A DNA stretch of 52,856 nucleotides, from positions 1-52,856 of the forward strand of contig NZ_JACRMG010000024.1 in the NCBI RefSeq assembly GCF_016219575.1, given 5' to 3'. Under the pieces are notes generated by a model, which had not been told where the DNA came from, ran no database searches, and worked only from the letters and a program-made list of their open reading frames with translations. The stretch's first letter is position 1. The number at the start of each line of letters is the position of its first letter. Source of the stretch: Bradyrhizobium sp. (lineage in GTDB: Bacteria > Pseudomonadota > Alphaproteobacteria > Rhizobiales > Xanthobacteraceae). Both the position numbers and the translations under genes were made by a program. Below, one piece after another: positions 1-9,438 of the stretch.

Positions 1-1382
1 TCGGTTACCGACAGGTCGATCGCAAACGTGCCGATATTGTCCGCAAGCGCCGAAATGCCCTCGGCAAAGCCCGGCAGGTCGGCGCTGGCATCGGTCGACT
101 TCAGCACGAAGCCCGCGGTATGGGTGTCGATCAGGTCGACGTCCTGGAAGGTGATCGTGCCGCCGGTCGTCAGGGTCGGCGTCGCCGCATCCTCGGTCAC
201 CTCGCCGCTGTCCGTCGTCAACGCCCCGACGATCTCCGGCGCATCGTTGGTGCCGGTGATCGTCACCGTCACGTCCTGGGTGACCGGCAGGAGGTTATTG
301 TCGGTGATCGTGACCGTGTAGACCTGCGTGATGGTCTGCCCCGCGGCCAGCGACTGCAGCACGGAACTGTTGTTGTTGAGCGTGAAGGTCCAGCCCACGG
401 TCGCGGTGTTATTGGTGTCGGCGAACTCCACCACGGTCCCGCCGACCACCGTCGCCGGTGTCAGCGCAAACGTGCCGATATTGTCCGCAAGCGCCGAATT
501 GTCCTCGGCAAAGCCCGGCAGGTCGGCGGTGGCATCGGTCGACTTCAGCACGAAGCCCGCGGTGTGGGTGTCGATCAGGTCGACATCCCTGAACGTGATT
601 ATACCGCCCGTCGACAAGGTCGGCGTCGCCGCGTCCTCGGTCACCGCGCCGGTAGCCGTCGTCAATTCCCCGATGATCGTCGGCGCATGGTTTGGCGAAT
701 CGTTGGAGCCGGTGATCGTGACGGTCACGTCCTGGGTGACCGTCGCCCCGTTGTTGTCGGTGAACGTGACCCGATAGACCTGGGTGATGATCTGCCCCGC
801 CGCGAGCGATTGCAGCATCGGGTCGTCATCAGCCAACGTGAAGGTCCAGCCCAGCGTCGCCGTATTGTCGGTATCGCCGTTGCTCTCCGTCACCGACGGG
901 TCGATCGCGAAGCTGCCGATATTGGTAGTGCCTTCGCTGAAGCCCGGCAGATGCGCGTTCGAGGACGAGGTCAGGAAGACGGCCGTCGCCCCATGGGTGT
1001 CGATCAGGTCGAGATCGCGGATCGAAAGCGTGCCGCCCGTGGTCAACGTGGTGGGGTTCGTATCCTCCGTCACCGCGCCTGAAGCATCCCCAGCACTGCT
1101 GATGATCACCGGATCGTCGTTGGTGCCGGCAATCGTGACCGTCACGTCCTGGGTGACCGCCGCGCCGTTGTTGTCGATAATCGTGACCGTGTAGACCTGC
1201 GTGATGGTCTGGCCTACCGCCAGCGACTGCAGGACGGTGCTGTTGTTGTTGAGCGTGAAGGTCCAGCCCACCGAGCCCTTGGTGTCGGCATCCGCCGGAA
1301 CTTCGCCGACCGCATTGAGCGCAAACGTTCCGATGTTGGCGACGCCCGCGCCGGCGCCTTCCGCAAATCCGGGAAGGTTTTC
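1..1382 (-). pseudogene. Downstream, out-of-frame part of the VCBS-repeat surface protein (partial at left edge)
   Basis: On the minus strand this frame has no stop codon from about 1382 to the window edge. It encodes successive VCBS-type repeats of roughly 130-155 residues. Their ends carry the pattern TQDVTVTITGTNDAP near 241-285, 700-745 and 1110-1150, and each repeat also has a DLIDTHTAGF-like strand and an LPGFAEG-like strand. The frame is shifted relative to the FecR-bearing start at 1214-2995, so the repeats are reached only if a frameshift near 1382 is corrected or bypassed. VCBS domains are Ca-binding beta domains of secreted adhesins and RTX-like proteins. I treat this as the body of the same protein. 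It continues beyond the window, so total length and any C-terminal secretion signal are unknown. Confidence 0.75.
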
Positions 1383-2995
1383 AAGGCGGCGTCCTCGACC
1401 ACTCCGTCCGACGCCGTCGTCAGGTTCACGACGATCGTCGGCACGTCGTTGGTGCCGGTGATCGTGATCGTGAACGACGCAAAGCTGATTTCGTTGTTCT
1501 GCGCGAAATTATTGTCGACGCGCGCCACGTAGGTCAGCGTCAGCATCTCGCCTGCGGCCAGGAAATCGAGTGAGTGGTCCTCGACGTTGTAGGTCCAGGT
1601 CGCAGTACCGTTGTTCTTGCCGTTGGCGTCCTGCACCACGACCAGCGGCACCGAGACCGCAGCAATCGCGCTGAGCTGCGTCGCCGTCAGCGTGTCTTTG
1701 ACATCCTGGCCCGTGGCGTTCTTGTAGCCGAAGCCCAGGAACGTGGTGCTGACGGTGGGCACGTCGCCGAGGTTTGGATCGGAATAGCTGACCCCGCCCG
1801 ACGTGGTATCGACGAGCGAACTGCCGGTGAGAGCCGTGCGTTCGGCGAGTTCCTTGTTGAAGGTCACGATGCCGGGCGAACCGGGAATGTGGTCCTTGGT
1901 GGCCGGCGGAGTGCCGCTCGGTCCGGTCGATCCTTCCTGGACCGTGACAATGCGAAGCGTGGCCGTGCCGGTCTCGCCCCCGGCGAACTTCACCGGGAAC
2001 GTGATTTCCGGAACCACCGAGTCCGTGAAATGCGTATTCGACTTCGGACTGGAGTCGGTGAATCTCAGGGAGAAGACCTCCGAGATCAGCTTCATCAATT
2101 CCGGCGACAATTGCGCGGAGGCGAGGAAAGAAACCGTGCCCTGGCCGCTGACGGTCGTCACCGTGCCGGGCTGGTTGACGGTCGCCAGCGGCGCCAGCGT
2201 CACCCGGTCGAGCAGCAAAATGGAGCCGCTGGTGCCGTCCGGCTCGACCAGCACCTGGAAGCGCGCGGGCGGAGCGCTGCCCGGCACAGTCACCACGAAA
2301 TCGATTTCCACCAGCACGGCGGTGCCACGGATGCCCATGGTGGCGACGGGGGTGTCGACCTTCATGTCGCCGTGCTTGGCGGTCGCGCCGGCAACGAAGG
2401 AAATGGTGCCCTGCACGAGGCTGAGCAACGAGGAATTGCTCGACCCGTTGGGGTCGTAGACCATCTCGTTCAGCACCATCTTCGCATTGGATGCGAGACC
2501 GAACACCGAGCCGTCGATGAAGGTGATGCCTACGGTCGAGTTGGATCCGGATTGAACCACGTCGCCCTGATAGACGTTGTCGCCGTTGTTCAGGATGATC
2601 GACACGCCGTTGCGGACCACGGTCGCGTTGCCGCTCAGCTTGGTGACATGGCCGATGATCTTGGCGGCGCTGGCGCTGCCGTCGGCCTGCGCCACCTGGA
2701 CATGGCCGGTCAGCGCGTCGACGATCTTGCCGCTGAGCCAGGCGCCGTCGGGCGAGGCAATCGGCGCGCGCTTGTCGCCCTTGAAATAGTCCGACAACAC
2801 CAACTCGTGATCATCCTTGGAGATGACGAGGTCGGTGCCGGCCCGCCTGAAGTCGCCGTTGAAGAGGAGATTGGCGTCCTTGACGACGATCGCATCCGAC
2901 GGCGCCTTGGTCTGCACCGTCTCGACATGCGTCTGCGCCTTCGGGTGAGTTCCCGTGAAAGGCAGGCTGCCATCGAATTTTGAAACGAAATTCAA
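1214..2995 (-). CDS. FecR-domain / VCBS-repeat surface protein, N-terminal part, truncated by frameshift
   Basis: The N-terminal region (about residues 100-240) has the FecR-like pattern seen at the start of large secreted repeat proteins: a VTKLSGNATVVRNG strand, GDNVYQGDVVQSG, and DTPVATMGIRGTAV. About 250 residues of beta-rich linker follow, then the first VCBS-type unit, ending FTITITGTNDVPTI. After VVEDAA the frame leaves the repeat consensus and runs through an Arg/Pro-rich nonsense tail to a stop at 1214. The repeat homology resumes in another frame (1-1382). Compared with the other repeats, about 33 codons between EDAA and the LPGFAEG-type strand are missing, so this looks like an internal deletion whose length is not a multiple of three. 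No classical signal peptide is visible, which fits type I secretion. The start at 2995 has no clear competitor. Confidence 0.75.
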   Translation of the reverse strand: MNFVSKFDGSLPFTGTHPKAQTHVETVQTKAPSDAIVVKDANLLFNGDFRRAGTDLVISKDDHELVLSDYFKGDKRAPIASPDGAWLSGKIVDALTGHVQVAQADGSASAAKIIGHVTKLSGNATVVRNGVSIILNNGDNVYQGDVVQSGSNSTVGITFIDGSVFGLASNAKMVLNEMVYDPNGSSNSSLLSLVQGTISFVAGATAKHGDMKVDTPVATMGIRGTAVLVEIDFVVTVPGSAPPARFQVLVEPDGTSGSILLLDRVTLAPLATVNQPGTVTTVSGQGTVSFLASAQLSPELMKLISEVFSLRFTDSSPKSNTHFTDSVVPEITFPVKFAGGETGTATLRIVTVQEGSTGPSGTPPATKDHIPGSPGIVTFNKELAERTALTGSSLVDTTSGGVSYSDPNLGDVPTVSTTFLGFGYKNATGQDVKDTLTATQLSAIAAVSVPLVVVQDANGKNNGTATWTYNVEDHSLDFLAAGEMLTLTYVARVDNNFAQNNEISFASFTITITGTNDVPTIVVNLTTASDGVVEDAALKTFPDLRKAPARASPTSERLRSMRSAKFRRMPTPRARWAGPSRSTTTAPSCSRWR

Positions 2996-3573
2996 GCGGC
3001 CACCGGAAAAGGGTTAATATTCAGAAATTATTCAGCAACATAGTCTTGCATATCATTGGCAGGTGCTAGGCGAAACCATCCATTGCTTGTGCTGTTCGAT
3101 TAGGCAAAGCGGAAGACGAACCCATTCTACTTGAGGATTTTGCGAAACTTGCAGTAATGAGATCCCAAATCATAAGCTTATCCCCGTCCAGCTGAACCGA
3201 ATCTGAACGGATCGAACGTATTCAAAGTATATCGCGTTGAATTTTTACTTTGATCGACCCGTCCCGTATTTCTACGCCCCGATATTGCACGGACCGCGAG
3301 GCTAGAACTGTGATTTAGCTAACAAATCACGCATCCGTCAGTGAACCAGGCCTGTTAACCCCGAATCAACGATAGCCGGCCCCTAGGGGCCCAAGGGCGG
3401 GCGTCCGGATCGATAAAATCTTCGGCAATTCGCTGAGGCTCGTTTCAGCCTGTTTTGCGGTTTCCGGCGCCAATTCGCCCCCCTTAAGCCAATCCAAAGC
3501 TCCCTCCCCGATCCTCGTCCCGTCAAACGATCCGGTCACGCGCGAAGGCTAAGCAGCCCGCCGATGCCCGGAC
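2996..3573. other. Divergent intergenic region, no gene seen
   Basis: This 578-nt stretch separates the divergent FecR/VCBS gene and the LapG-type protease gene. It is clearly more AT-rich than its surroundings and has many stops in all frames, so I see no coding sequence. It should hold both promoters, but I could not assign a convincing -35/-10 pair. A perfect 14-bp palindrome (GGCCCCTAGGGGCC) lies at 3378-3391; its role is unknown. Confidence 0.5.
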
Positions 3574-4380
3574 ATGGGGCGTCAGATGGGGTTTTTCGGT
3601 CAATCGCGCGCATGGCGCGCGATCGTGCTTGCATGCGGCCTGGCCTGGTTCGGATCGGTGTCGGGCCTGCGGGCCGAGACGCCGGCTGCCGCCACGCCCG
3701 ACCTGCCCGCGAAACCGGCTGAGCCGTTCGGCCTCTCCGCCACCGTGCTTGCCGCGGGCAACCTGCACGACAAATGGCTTGGCCTGCAGCGCCGCCTCGA
3801 CGACGACATGGTGCAGCTTGCGCTGTGCGACGGCGACCGCGATGGCTGCATCTCGCCGGCCGCGCTGCGGCTGCTCGCCATCGTCGACGCCGCGCGGCAG
3901 CGCGAGGGTCGCGCGAAACTCGGCGAGATCAATCGCGCCATCAACCTTGCCATCCGCGCCGTGAGCGACGAGGCGCAGTATGGCGAGGCCGACGTGTGGG
4001 CCTCTCCCCTTGCCAGCTTCATTCGCGGCGCGGGCGATTGCGAGGACTATGCGATCGCAAAATTCGCCGCCCTTCGCCTTGCCGGCGTCGCGGCCGACGA
4101 TCTGCGCATCCTGATCGTGCGCGACGCCCTCCGCGGCGAGGATCATGCCGTGGCCGCCGCGCGGCTGGACGGCCGCTGGCTGACGCTCGACAACCGCCGC
4201 ATGGCGATGATCGAGGACGCCGACCTCAGGAATTACCGGCCGGCTTTCGTGATGGATCGCGACGGCATCCGGCGATACGTGCCGGCCCCGCTGCTGTCCG
4301 GCATCGCAGCGCCGGTTGCTGAGCCTGCTACCCTGCCCGCTCCCGCTGCGGCCAAAATTGCCGCAGCGGCGATGGATTGA
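3574..4380 (+). CDS. Transglutaminase-like cysteine protease (BTLCP / LapG-type), periplasmic
   Basis: This 268-residue protein has an N-terminal hydrophobic segment (about residues 15-34) ending near LRAETPA, consistent with export. The core fits the bacterial transglutaminase-like cysteine protease family (DUF920, LapG-type). Cys156 lies in GDCEDYAIAKF, His191 in GEDHAV and Asp206 in LTLDNR, giving the expected Cys-His-Asp order. LapG enzymes cut large surface adhesins in the periplasm under c-di-GMP control through LapD. The divergent neighbour is a FecR/VCBS repeat protein, a plausible but unproven substrate; no LapD-like receptor is visible nearby. An in-frame ATG at 3586 is an alternative start with a slightly better GGGG upstream. 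Confidence 0.8.
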   Translation: MGRQMGFFGQSRAWRAIVLACGLAWFGSVSGLRAETPAAATPDLPAKPAEPFGLSATVLAAGNLHDKWLGLQRRLDDDMVQLALCDGDRDGCISPAALRLLAIVDAARQREGRAKLGEINRAINLAIRAVSDEAQYGEADVWASPLASFIRGAGDCEDYAIAKFAALRLAGVAADDLRILIVRDALRGEDHAVAAARLDGRWLTLDNRRMAMIEDADLRNYRPAFVMDRDGIRRYVPAPLLSGIAAPVAEPATLPAPAAAKIAAAAMD

Positions 4381-4470
4381 CAAAGTTTCCCTATCCGATT
4401 CCATTCTGCCGCCGGCCGTACATCGGGTGCGGGCGGAAATTTGCGTTGGCTCGCCCGGGCAGGAATTGAA

Positions 4471-5589
4471 ATGCGGATTGCGGCAGCTATCCTCGCGCTC
4501 CAGTTCGGCTGGACCATGCCGGCCCTTGCGCAAGGCGCGCCGCCCGATGCAAAGCGGCCGATGGCCGAGATGCTGCCGCTGTTCGGCAAGAACAAATGTG
4601 CCGAGTTGAGGGAGACGGCGGAGCAGTTGTTCTGCGGCGATCCCGATCTCAACGCGCTGGCGCCGAAGCTCAGCAGCGCGGTGGAGGCCCGGCTGAGCCG
4701 CATTCTGGATCGCCGCGCAGCGGTTGCCGAGAACGTGGAGTGGATCAGAGCGCGCGATTCAAGCTGCGGCCTTTTCGGCCTCCAGCCGGTACAGCCTGGG
4801 AGCTTTGCCTCCATCAAGGCCTGCCTGACCAAGGCAACGCAGGAGCGGATCGCGATCCTGGCCGACGAGAATTTCGACTGCCTGGCGGCCAACACCACCG
4901 CGAGTCTCGTGATCTGCGCCGATCCAGAGCTCGCGATCGCCGACAAGGATCTCACCACCCGGGTCGTCGCCCTGATCGCGAAGCTGAAGGAAGATCAAGC
5001 CAAGGGCGCGCTTGCGGAATTCGCCAGATGGACCCGCACCCGCGACCGCATCTGCGAACTCGACGACAAGGACAACGTGCCGCTGAACGAGCTGGAGTCC
5101 GCCGAGCCCTGCCTGAACGACCTCATCAAGCAGAAACTGGCCGAGGTCGCCGCCGCCAGGGGCGATCCCAGAAAGTTCTTCGGCAAGGACATGCTTTCGC
5201 CTGCGCCCGATGCGGATGCCGTCGATCTCTGCGTGGGCCGCGTCCATTCGGCCAACAGCTGCGAGAATTTCCTGCGCATCAGCCGCGTCATCCAGCTCGA
5301 CGTCGAGGCCTCCGAGCGGGAGGCGATCGTGACGGCGGCAGTCGAGATGAAGGTGCTGACGCCGTTTGCGGTATGCAGCCCGATCGCATCCGGTTGCACC
5401 GGCACCTGCTGGGACTTGCAGACGCATCAGCCGAAGGCAGCGACCAACGGCCGGGAAAGCATCTCGGTCGGCTACCGCGTCACCGTCGAGAAGTCCTTCG
5501 CGTTCCAGAAAACAAAGGACGGCAGCTGGCGCTGCAGCACCGAGGCCTTGCGGCCGGTGGAATACGGCACGGTGCAGCGCGGGCCGTAG
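4471..5589 (+). CDS. Secreted protein with tandem LprI-like (DUF1311) Cys-rich modules
   Basis: The ATG at 4471 is preferred because it follows an AGGA about 7 nt upstream and opens a signal peptide (MRIAAAILALQ to ALAQG). The mature part repeats a module of two to four cysteines: FCGDPDLNAL followed by WIRARDSSCG, and FDCLAANTTASLVIC followed by WTRTRDRICEL. This is the spacing of LprI-like / DUF1311 proteins (Cys, helix, W-x-x-RD-x-C), some of which inhibit lysozyme. The C-terminal third has more cysteines (SGCTGTCWD, WRCST) and does not match the module. The likely location is the periplasm. Function here is unproven; lysozyme inhibition is only a family association. Confidence 0.65.
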   Translation: MRIAAAILALQFGWTMPALAQGAPPDAKRPMAEMLPLFGKNKCAELRETAEQLFCGDPDLNALAPKLSSAVEARLSRILDRRAAVAENVEWIRARDSSCGLFGLQPVQPGSFASIKACLTKATQERIAILADENFDCLAANTTASLVICADPELAIADKDLTTRVVALIAKLKEDQAKGALAEFARWTRTRDRICELDDKDNVPLNELESAEPCLNDLIKQKLAEVAAARGDPRKFFGKDMLSPAPDADAVDLCVGRVHSANSCENFLRISRVIQLDVEASEREAIVTAAVEMKVLTPFAVCSPIASGCTGTCWDLQTHQPKAATNGRESISVGYRVTVEKSFAFQKTKDGSWRCSTEALRPVEYGTVQRGP

Positions 5590-5718
5590 CGCGCGGGCCC
5601 ACCGGAATCGGCTTTCGCGCCGATGTTGCAGTGCGTCTGGGATACCACCGCATCAGTCGTTTTTGCAAAATGATGACGAGACGATTTTTCTCTTTTGCGT
5701 TTCGCATCGCGCGTTTCA

Positions 5719-5748
5719 TTGACGCCGTCCTTTCCCGCGGCATACGAT
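5719..5748 (+). promoter_or_regulatory. Candidate sigma70 promoter of the PQQ-alcohol dehydrogenase gene
   Basis: TTGACG (5719-5724), an 18-bp spacer and TACGAT (5743-5748) give a fair -35/-10 pair 40 nt ahead of the start at 5788, whose ribosome-binding site is GGGAGG at 5775-5780. Found by eye only. Confidence 0.35.
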
Positions 5749-5787
5749 CTCGACAGATCCGCTAGAGATCACTGGGAGGGAAATGAA

Positions 5788-7968
5788 ATGATGCGTTCGC
5801 CGCGTGTTGCTTCCGCTTGCCTGTTTATCCCCGACACCCCCTTACAATCCGGTCGACCAGGGCGCCTTGCGGGCGCTGCGCTGGCCCTTGGTCTGGGCAT
5901 GGCGTTGTCGCTTGGCGTGGCGTCGGCGCAGACGCCGGCCAAGGGATCGCCCGACCACGTCAAGGCGGTGACCTCGGCCGTCGATGGCGCCATGATCCGC
6001 GCCAACACGGCGATGTCGAACGACTGGCCGACAATCGGCCTCGATTATGCGGAAACGCGTTTCTCCAAGCTCAGCCAGATCACCGCAGACAACGTCGGCA
6101 AGCTCGGCCTGGTATGGAGTTATCCGCTGGAATCCTCGCGCGGCGTCGAGGCGACGCCGGTGGTGGTCGACGGCATCATGTATGTCACGGCATCCTGGAG
6201 CGTCGTGCATGCCATCGACGCGCGCTCGGGCAAACGGCTGTGGAGCTACGATCCGAAGGTCGACAAGGAGAAGGGCTACAAGGGCTGCTGCGACGTGGTC
6301 AATCGCGGCGTCGCGCTCTGGAAGGGCAAGGTGTTCGTCGGCGTCTATGACGGCCGGCTGGTCGCGCTCGACGCGGTGACCGGCAAGGTCGCCTGGGAAA
6401 AGGACACGCTGATCGACCAGGTGCATTCCTACACCATCACCGGTGCGCCGCGCGTGTTCAACGGCAAGGTGATCATCGGCAATGGCGGCGCCGAATATGG
6501 CGCACGCGGCTACATCACCGCCTACGACGCCGAGACCGGCAACCAGGCCTGGCGCTGGTTCACCGTGCCGGGCGATCCGTCGAAACCGTTCGAGGATGAC
6601 TCGATGGCGGCGGCGGCCAAGACCTGGGATCCCTCCGGCAAGTACTGGGTCAACGGCGGCGGCGGCACGGTGTGGGACACCATCACCTTCGACCCCGACC
6701 TCAACATGGTCTATGTCGGCACCGGCAACGGCTCGCCCTGGGCCCGCAACGCGCGCAGCCCTGCCGGCGGCGACAATCTCTATCTGGCCTCGCTGGTGGC
6801 GCTCAACGCCGACACCGGCAAGTACATCTGGCATTACCAGGAAACCCCCGGTGACAACTGGGACTACACATCCACCCAGCCGATGATCCTTGCCGACATC
6901 AATATCAACGGCGCGCCGCGCAAGGTGATCCTGCACGCGCCGAAGAACGGCTTCTTCTTCGTCATCGACCGCACCAACGGCAAGTTCATCTCGGCCAAAA
7001 ACTTCGTCGATGTGAACTGGGCGACCGGCTATGACGAGAACGGCCGGCCGATGGAGACGGCCGATGCGCGTACCGACAAGCCGTACGACATGATTCCCGG
7101 GCCGTACGGCGCCCACAACTGGCATCCGATGTCATTCAACCCGCAGACCGGCCTGGTCTACCTGCCGGCGCAGAACGTTCCCGTGCGGGTGGTCGAGGAC
7201 AAGAAATGGGCGCACAACGAAAACGCTCCCGGAAAGCCTCATGGCGGCCTCGGCTGGAATATCGGCTACAATTTCGATGCGGATCCGCCGCAGAACAAGC
7301 CTTTCGGCCGCCTGCTCGCCTGGGATCCGGTCAAGCAGAAGGAAGCATGGCGCGTCGAATACGTGGCGCCGTGGAACGGCGGCACACTCACCACCGCGGG
7401 CAATCTGGTGTTCCAGGGCTCGGCCGACGGACGCTTCATCGCCTATAATGCAACGACGGGCGAGAAGCTTTGGGAAAAGCCGGTCGGCAGCGGCGTCGTC
7501 GCGGCGGCTTCCACCTTCATGATCGACGGCAAGCAATATGTCTCGATCGCAGTCGGCTGGGGCGGCGTGTACGGCATCATGCAACGCGCCACCGAAACGC
7601 AGAGCCCGGGCACGGTCTACACCTTCGCGATCGACGGCAACGCCGCGCCGCCGGCATTCGTGAAATACCAGACCGAGGGCCTGCTGGCCGGCGTGCCCTA
7701 TGACCCGAAGCATGTCGGCGAAGGCACGGTGCTCTATCTCAGCAACTGCGTGCTCTGCCACGGCGTGCCTGGAGTCGACAAGGGCGGCAACGTGAGGAAC
7801 CTCGGCTACGTCTCCAAGGACGTCATCACCAACCTGAAGGACTTCGTGTTCAAGGGACCGATGCGCGACCAGGGCATGCCGGACTTCACGGGCAAGCTGA
7901 AGGAAGAGGACATCCCGAAGCTGCAGGCCTTCATCCAGGGCACCGCCGACGCGATCCGGCCGAAGTGA
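5788..7968 (+). CDS. PQQ-dependent alcohol dehydrogenase with C-terminal cytochrome c (quinohemoprotein)
   Basis: A 726-residue periplasmic enzyme that oxidises alcohols and passes electrons through its own heme c. The start at 5788 follows GGGAGG; upstream in-frame codons are less likely. A signal peptide covers about residues 25-47. The eight-bladed propeller shows the adjacent cysteine pair Cys167-Cys168 (KGCCDV) typical of quinoprotein alcohol dehydrogenases, and the catalytic Asp359 in GDNWDYTS. The residue two after it is Thr, not Asp, which fits a Ca-dependent rather than lanthanide-dependent enzyme. The C-terminal cytochrome domain has CVLCH at 654-658 and a likely Met ligand at GMPDF. 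No PQQ synthesis or partner cytochrome genes are seen nearby. It is followed by a dispersed palindromic repeat and a terminator shared with the convergent solute-binding protein gene. Confidence 0.9.
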   Translation: MMRSPRVASACLFIPDTPLQSGRPGRLAGAALALGLGMALSLGVASAQTPAKGSPDHVKAVTSAVDGAMIRANTAMSNDWPTIGLDYAETRFSKLSQITADNVGKLGLVWSYPLESSRGVEATPVVVDGIMYVTASWSVVHAIDARSGKRLWSYDPKVDKEKGYKGCCDVVNRGVALWKGKVFVGVYDGRLVALDAVTGKVAWEKDTLIDQVHSYTITGAPRVFNGKVIIGNGGAEYGARGYITAYDAETGNQAWRWFTVPGDPSKPFEDDSMAAAAKTWDPSGKYWVNGGGGTVWDTITFDPDLNMVYVGTGNGSPWARNARSPAGGDNLYLASLVALNADTGKYIWHYQETPGDNWDYTSTQPMILADININGAPRKVILHAPKNGFFFVIDRTNGKFISAKNFVDVNWATGYDENGRPMETADARTDKPYDMIPGPYGAHNWHPMSFNPQTGLVYLPAQNVPVRVVEDKKWAHNENAPGKPHGGLGWNIGYNFDADPPQNKPFGRLLAWDPVKQKEAWRVEYVAPWNGGTLTTAGNLVFQGSADGRFIAYNATTGEKLWEKPVGSGVVAAASTFMIDGKQYVSIAVGWGGVYGIMQRATETQSPGTVYTFAIDGNAAPPAFVKYQTEGLLAGVPYDPKHVGEGTVLYLSNCVLCHGVPGVDKGGNVRNLGYVSKDVITNLKDFVFKGPMRDQGMPDFTGKLKEEDIPKLQAFIQGTADAIRPK

Positions 7969-7984
7969 CGACGGCGCCAGCCGT

Positions 7985-8071
7985 CGTCATGGCCGGGCTC
8001 TCGTCCCGGCCATCCACGTGAGGCCCTACGAAGAAAGACGTGGATGCCCGGGACAAGCCCGGGCATGACGA
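7985..8071. repeat. Dispersed intergenic palindromic element (inverted arms)
   Basis: The left arm at 7985-8019 (CGTCATGGCCGGGC to CATCCACGT) and right arm at 8038-8071 (ACGTGGATGCCCGGGAC to GGGCATGACG) are imperfect inverted copies about 34 nt long around an 18-nt loop. I recall this CGTCATG...CATCCACG palindrome as common in Bradyrhizobium and relatives. Copy number cannot be checked here. It sits between two convergent genes. Confidence 0.65.
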
Positions 8072-8096
8072 AGATGGAGACAGCACCAAAACAAAA

Positions 8097-8130
8097 GGGC
8101 TGCGCGATCGTCTCGCGCAGCCCTCTTTTC
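8097..8130. terminator. Bidirectional rho-independent terminator
   Basis: An 11-bp perfect stem (GGGCTGCGCGA at 8097-8107, complement at 8113-8123) with a 5-nt loop. It has a T-rich tail on the plus side (TCTTTTCGTT) and an A-rich tract on the left (ACCAAAACAAAA), which becomes a T tract on the minus strand. It can end both the PQQ dehydrogenase and the solute-binding protein transcripts. Confidence 0.8.
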
Positions 8131-8149
8131 GTTGGACCTGAGGTCGGCC

Positions 8150-9349
8150 TCAGAACATCAGGCCGTCCTTCACCAGGACCCAGCGGCCGTTCTTGATCTG
8201 CTGCACCTGGGTGATGGTGTTGGCGAGGTGGTTGGTCTTGGAGAACTTGCTCGGCGGCGAGTTGAAGATGTCGCGGAACTCGGCGCCGGACTCCAGGGAG
8301 TCCATCAGCTTCTGGCCGGTCAGGTCCTTGCCTGCCTTTTCGACATAGAAGGCAAAGGTCTGGACCGTATTGTAGCCGATGATCGCCTGGGTGTTGGCGT
8401 CGGTGCCGAACATCTTCTTGTAGTTTTCGAGCCAGTCCTTGACCTTGCCCTTGGCAGTGTCGGGGTACGGGATTTCGAAGCCGGAGGCAGCATAAAGGCC
8501 TTCGACCGCTTCCTTGCCGAGCGCGGGCACTTCAAGCACGTTGGTGGGGGTGGCACCGAGGAAGGTGACGTCCCAGCCGAGCTTCTTGGCTTCGGTCATC
8601 GCGCCGATGGTCTCGCGGATCACGGTGCCGAGCAACACCATGTCGCAGCCGTCGGCCTTCATCTTGGCGATCTGCGCGCTGAAATCCGCAACGCCACGCT
8701 TGTAGCTCGTGACCGAGGCGGGCTGTATCTTCATCACCTCAAGCTGCTGGTTGAAGCCGTCGAGCACGTTCTTGCCGTACTCGTCGTCCTGGTACATGAT
8801 GCAGGGCTTCTTGAAGCCCTTCAGCTCCACCATGTATTTGACCGCAGCGCGGGTGCTCTCGACGTAGGGCAGCAGGTTGTTGAACTTCAGCCGCTCCTGC
8901 GGCTTGGCGGGATCGAACTTGAAGGTGAATTCGGCCGCGGTCAGCGGGAACAGCTGCATCACGCCGGCGTCGAACAGCACGTCCTGGGAGGCGAGCACCG
9001 TCGGCGAGCCCATCGGCCCGACCATCGCGAACACCTTGTCGCGCTCGACCATCTTCTGCGAGGCGAGCACCGCGCGCTTCGGATCGTAGCCGCTGTCTTC
9101 CAGCACCAGCTTGATCTTGCGGCCATGGATGCCGCCCTTGGCGTTGATCTCCTCCACCGCCATCTTCATGCCGTTGGATACCGGCACGCCCCAGACCTTG
9201 ATCGGACCGGACAGGTCCTGATGCGTCCCGATCACGATCTCGTCGGCCGAGATGCCTTGATTGGTGATCTTGGTCTGGGCTGCAGCCGGCAGTTGGGTCA
9301 GCGCAAGCGCACCCACCGCAAGGCCCAGCGCCTTGAACGACTTCGACAT
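8150..9349 (-). CDS. ABC transporter solute-binding protein, branched-chain amino acid type (LivK-like)
   Basis: A 399-residue periplasmic binding protein with a signal peptide (about residues 1-25, ending LPAAAQ). The start of the mature domain fits the family: EIVIGTHQDLSGP, then VNAKGG-like EEINAKGGIHGRKIKLV and the GPMGSPTVLASQDVL loop. It is the last gene of a minus-strand run (livH, livM, livG, livF, acyl-CoA ligase, this gene), so it should supply the substrate for that transporter. The acyl-CoA ligase in the same run hints that the ligand may be a carboxylic acid rather than an amino acid; this is inference. Transcription probably ends at the stem-loop at 8097-8123. Confidence 0.9.
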   Translation of the reverse strand: MSKSFKALGLAVGALALTQLPAAAQTKITNQGISADEIVIGTHQDLSGPIKVWGVPVSNGMKMAVEEINAKGGIHGRKIKLVLEDSGYDPKRAVLASQKMVERDKVFAMVGPMGSPTVLASQDVLFDAGVMQLFPLTAAEFTFKFDPAKPQERLKFNNLLPYVESTRAAVKYMVELKGFKKPCIMYQDDEYGKNVLDGFNQQLEVMKIQPASVTSYKRGVADFSAQIAKMKADGCDMVLLGTVIRETIGAMTEAKKLGWDVTFLGATPTNVLEVPALGKEAVEGLYAASGFEIPYPDTAKGKVKDWLENYKKMFGTDANTQAIIGYNTVQTFAFYVEKAGKDLTGQKLMDSLESGAEFRDIFNSPPSKFSKTNHLANTITQVQQIKNGRWVLVKDGLMF

Positions 9350-9438
9350 TCGCAGTCTCCTCTTTGTTGGCCCGTGTTGAGCGAAGGATGGGGGCCTTCA
9401 ATCCTCCGCCGTTTTCGTCGCTCCCGCACTTCCTGGTG

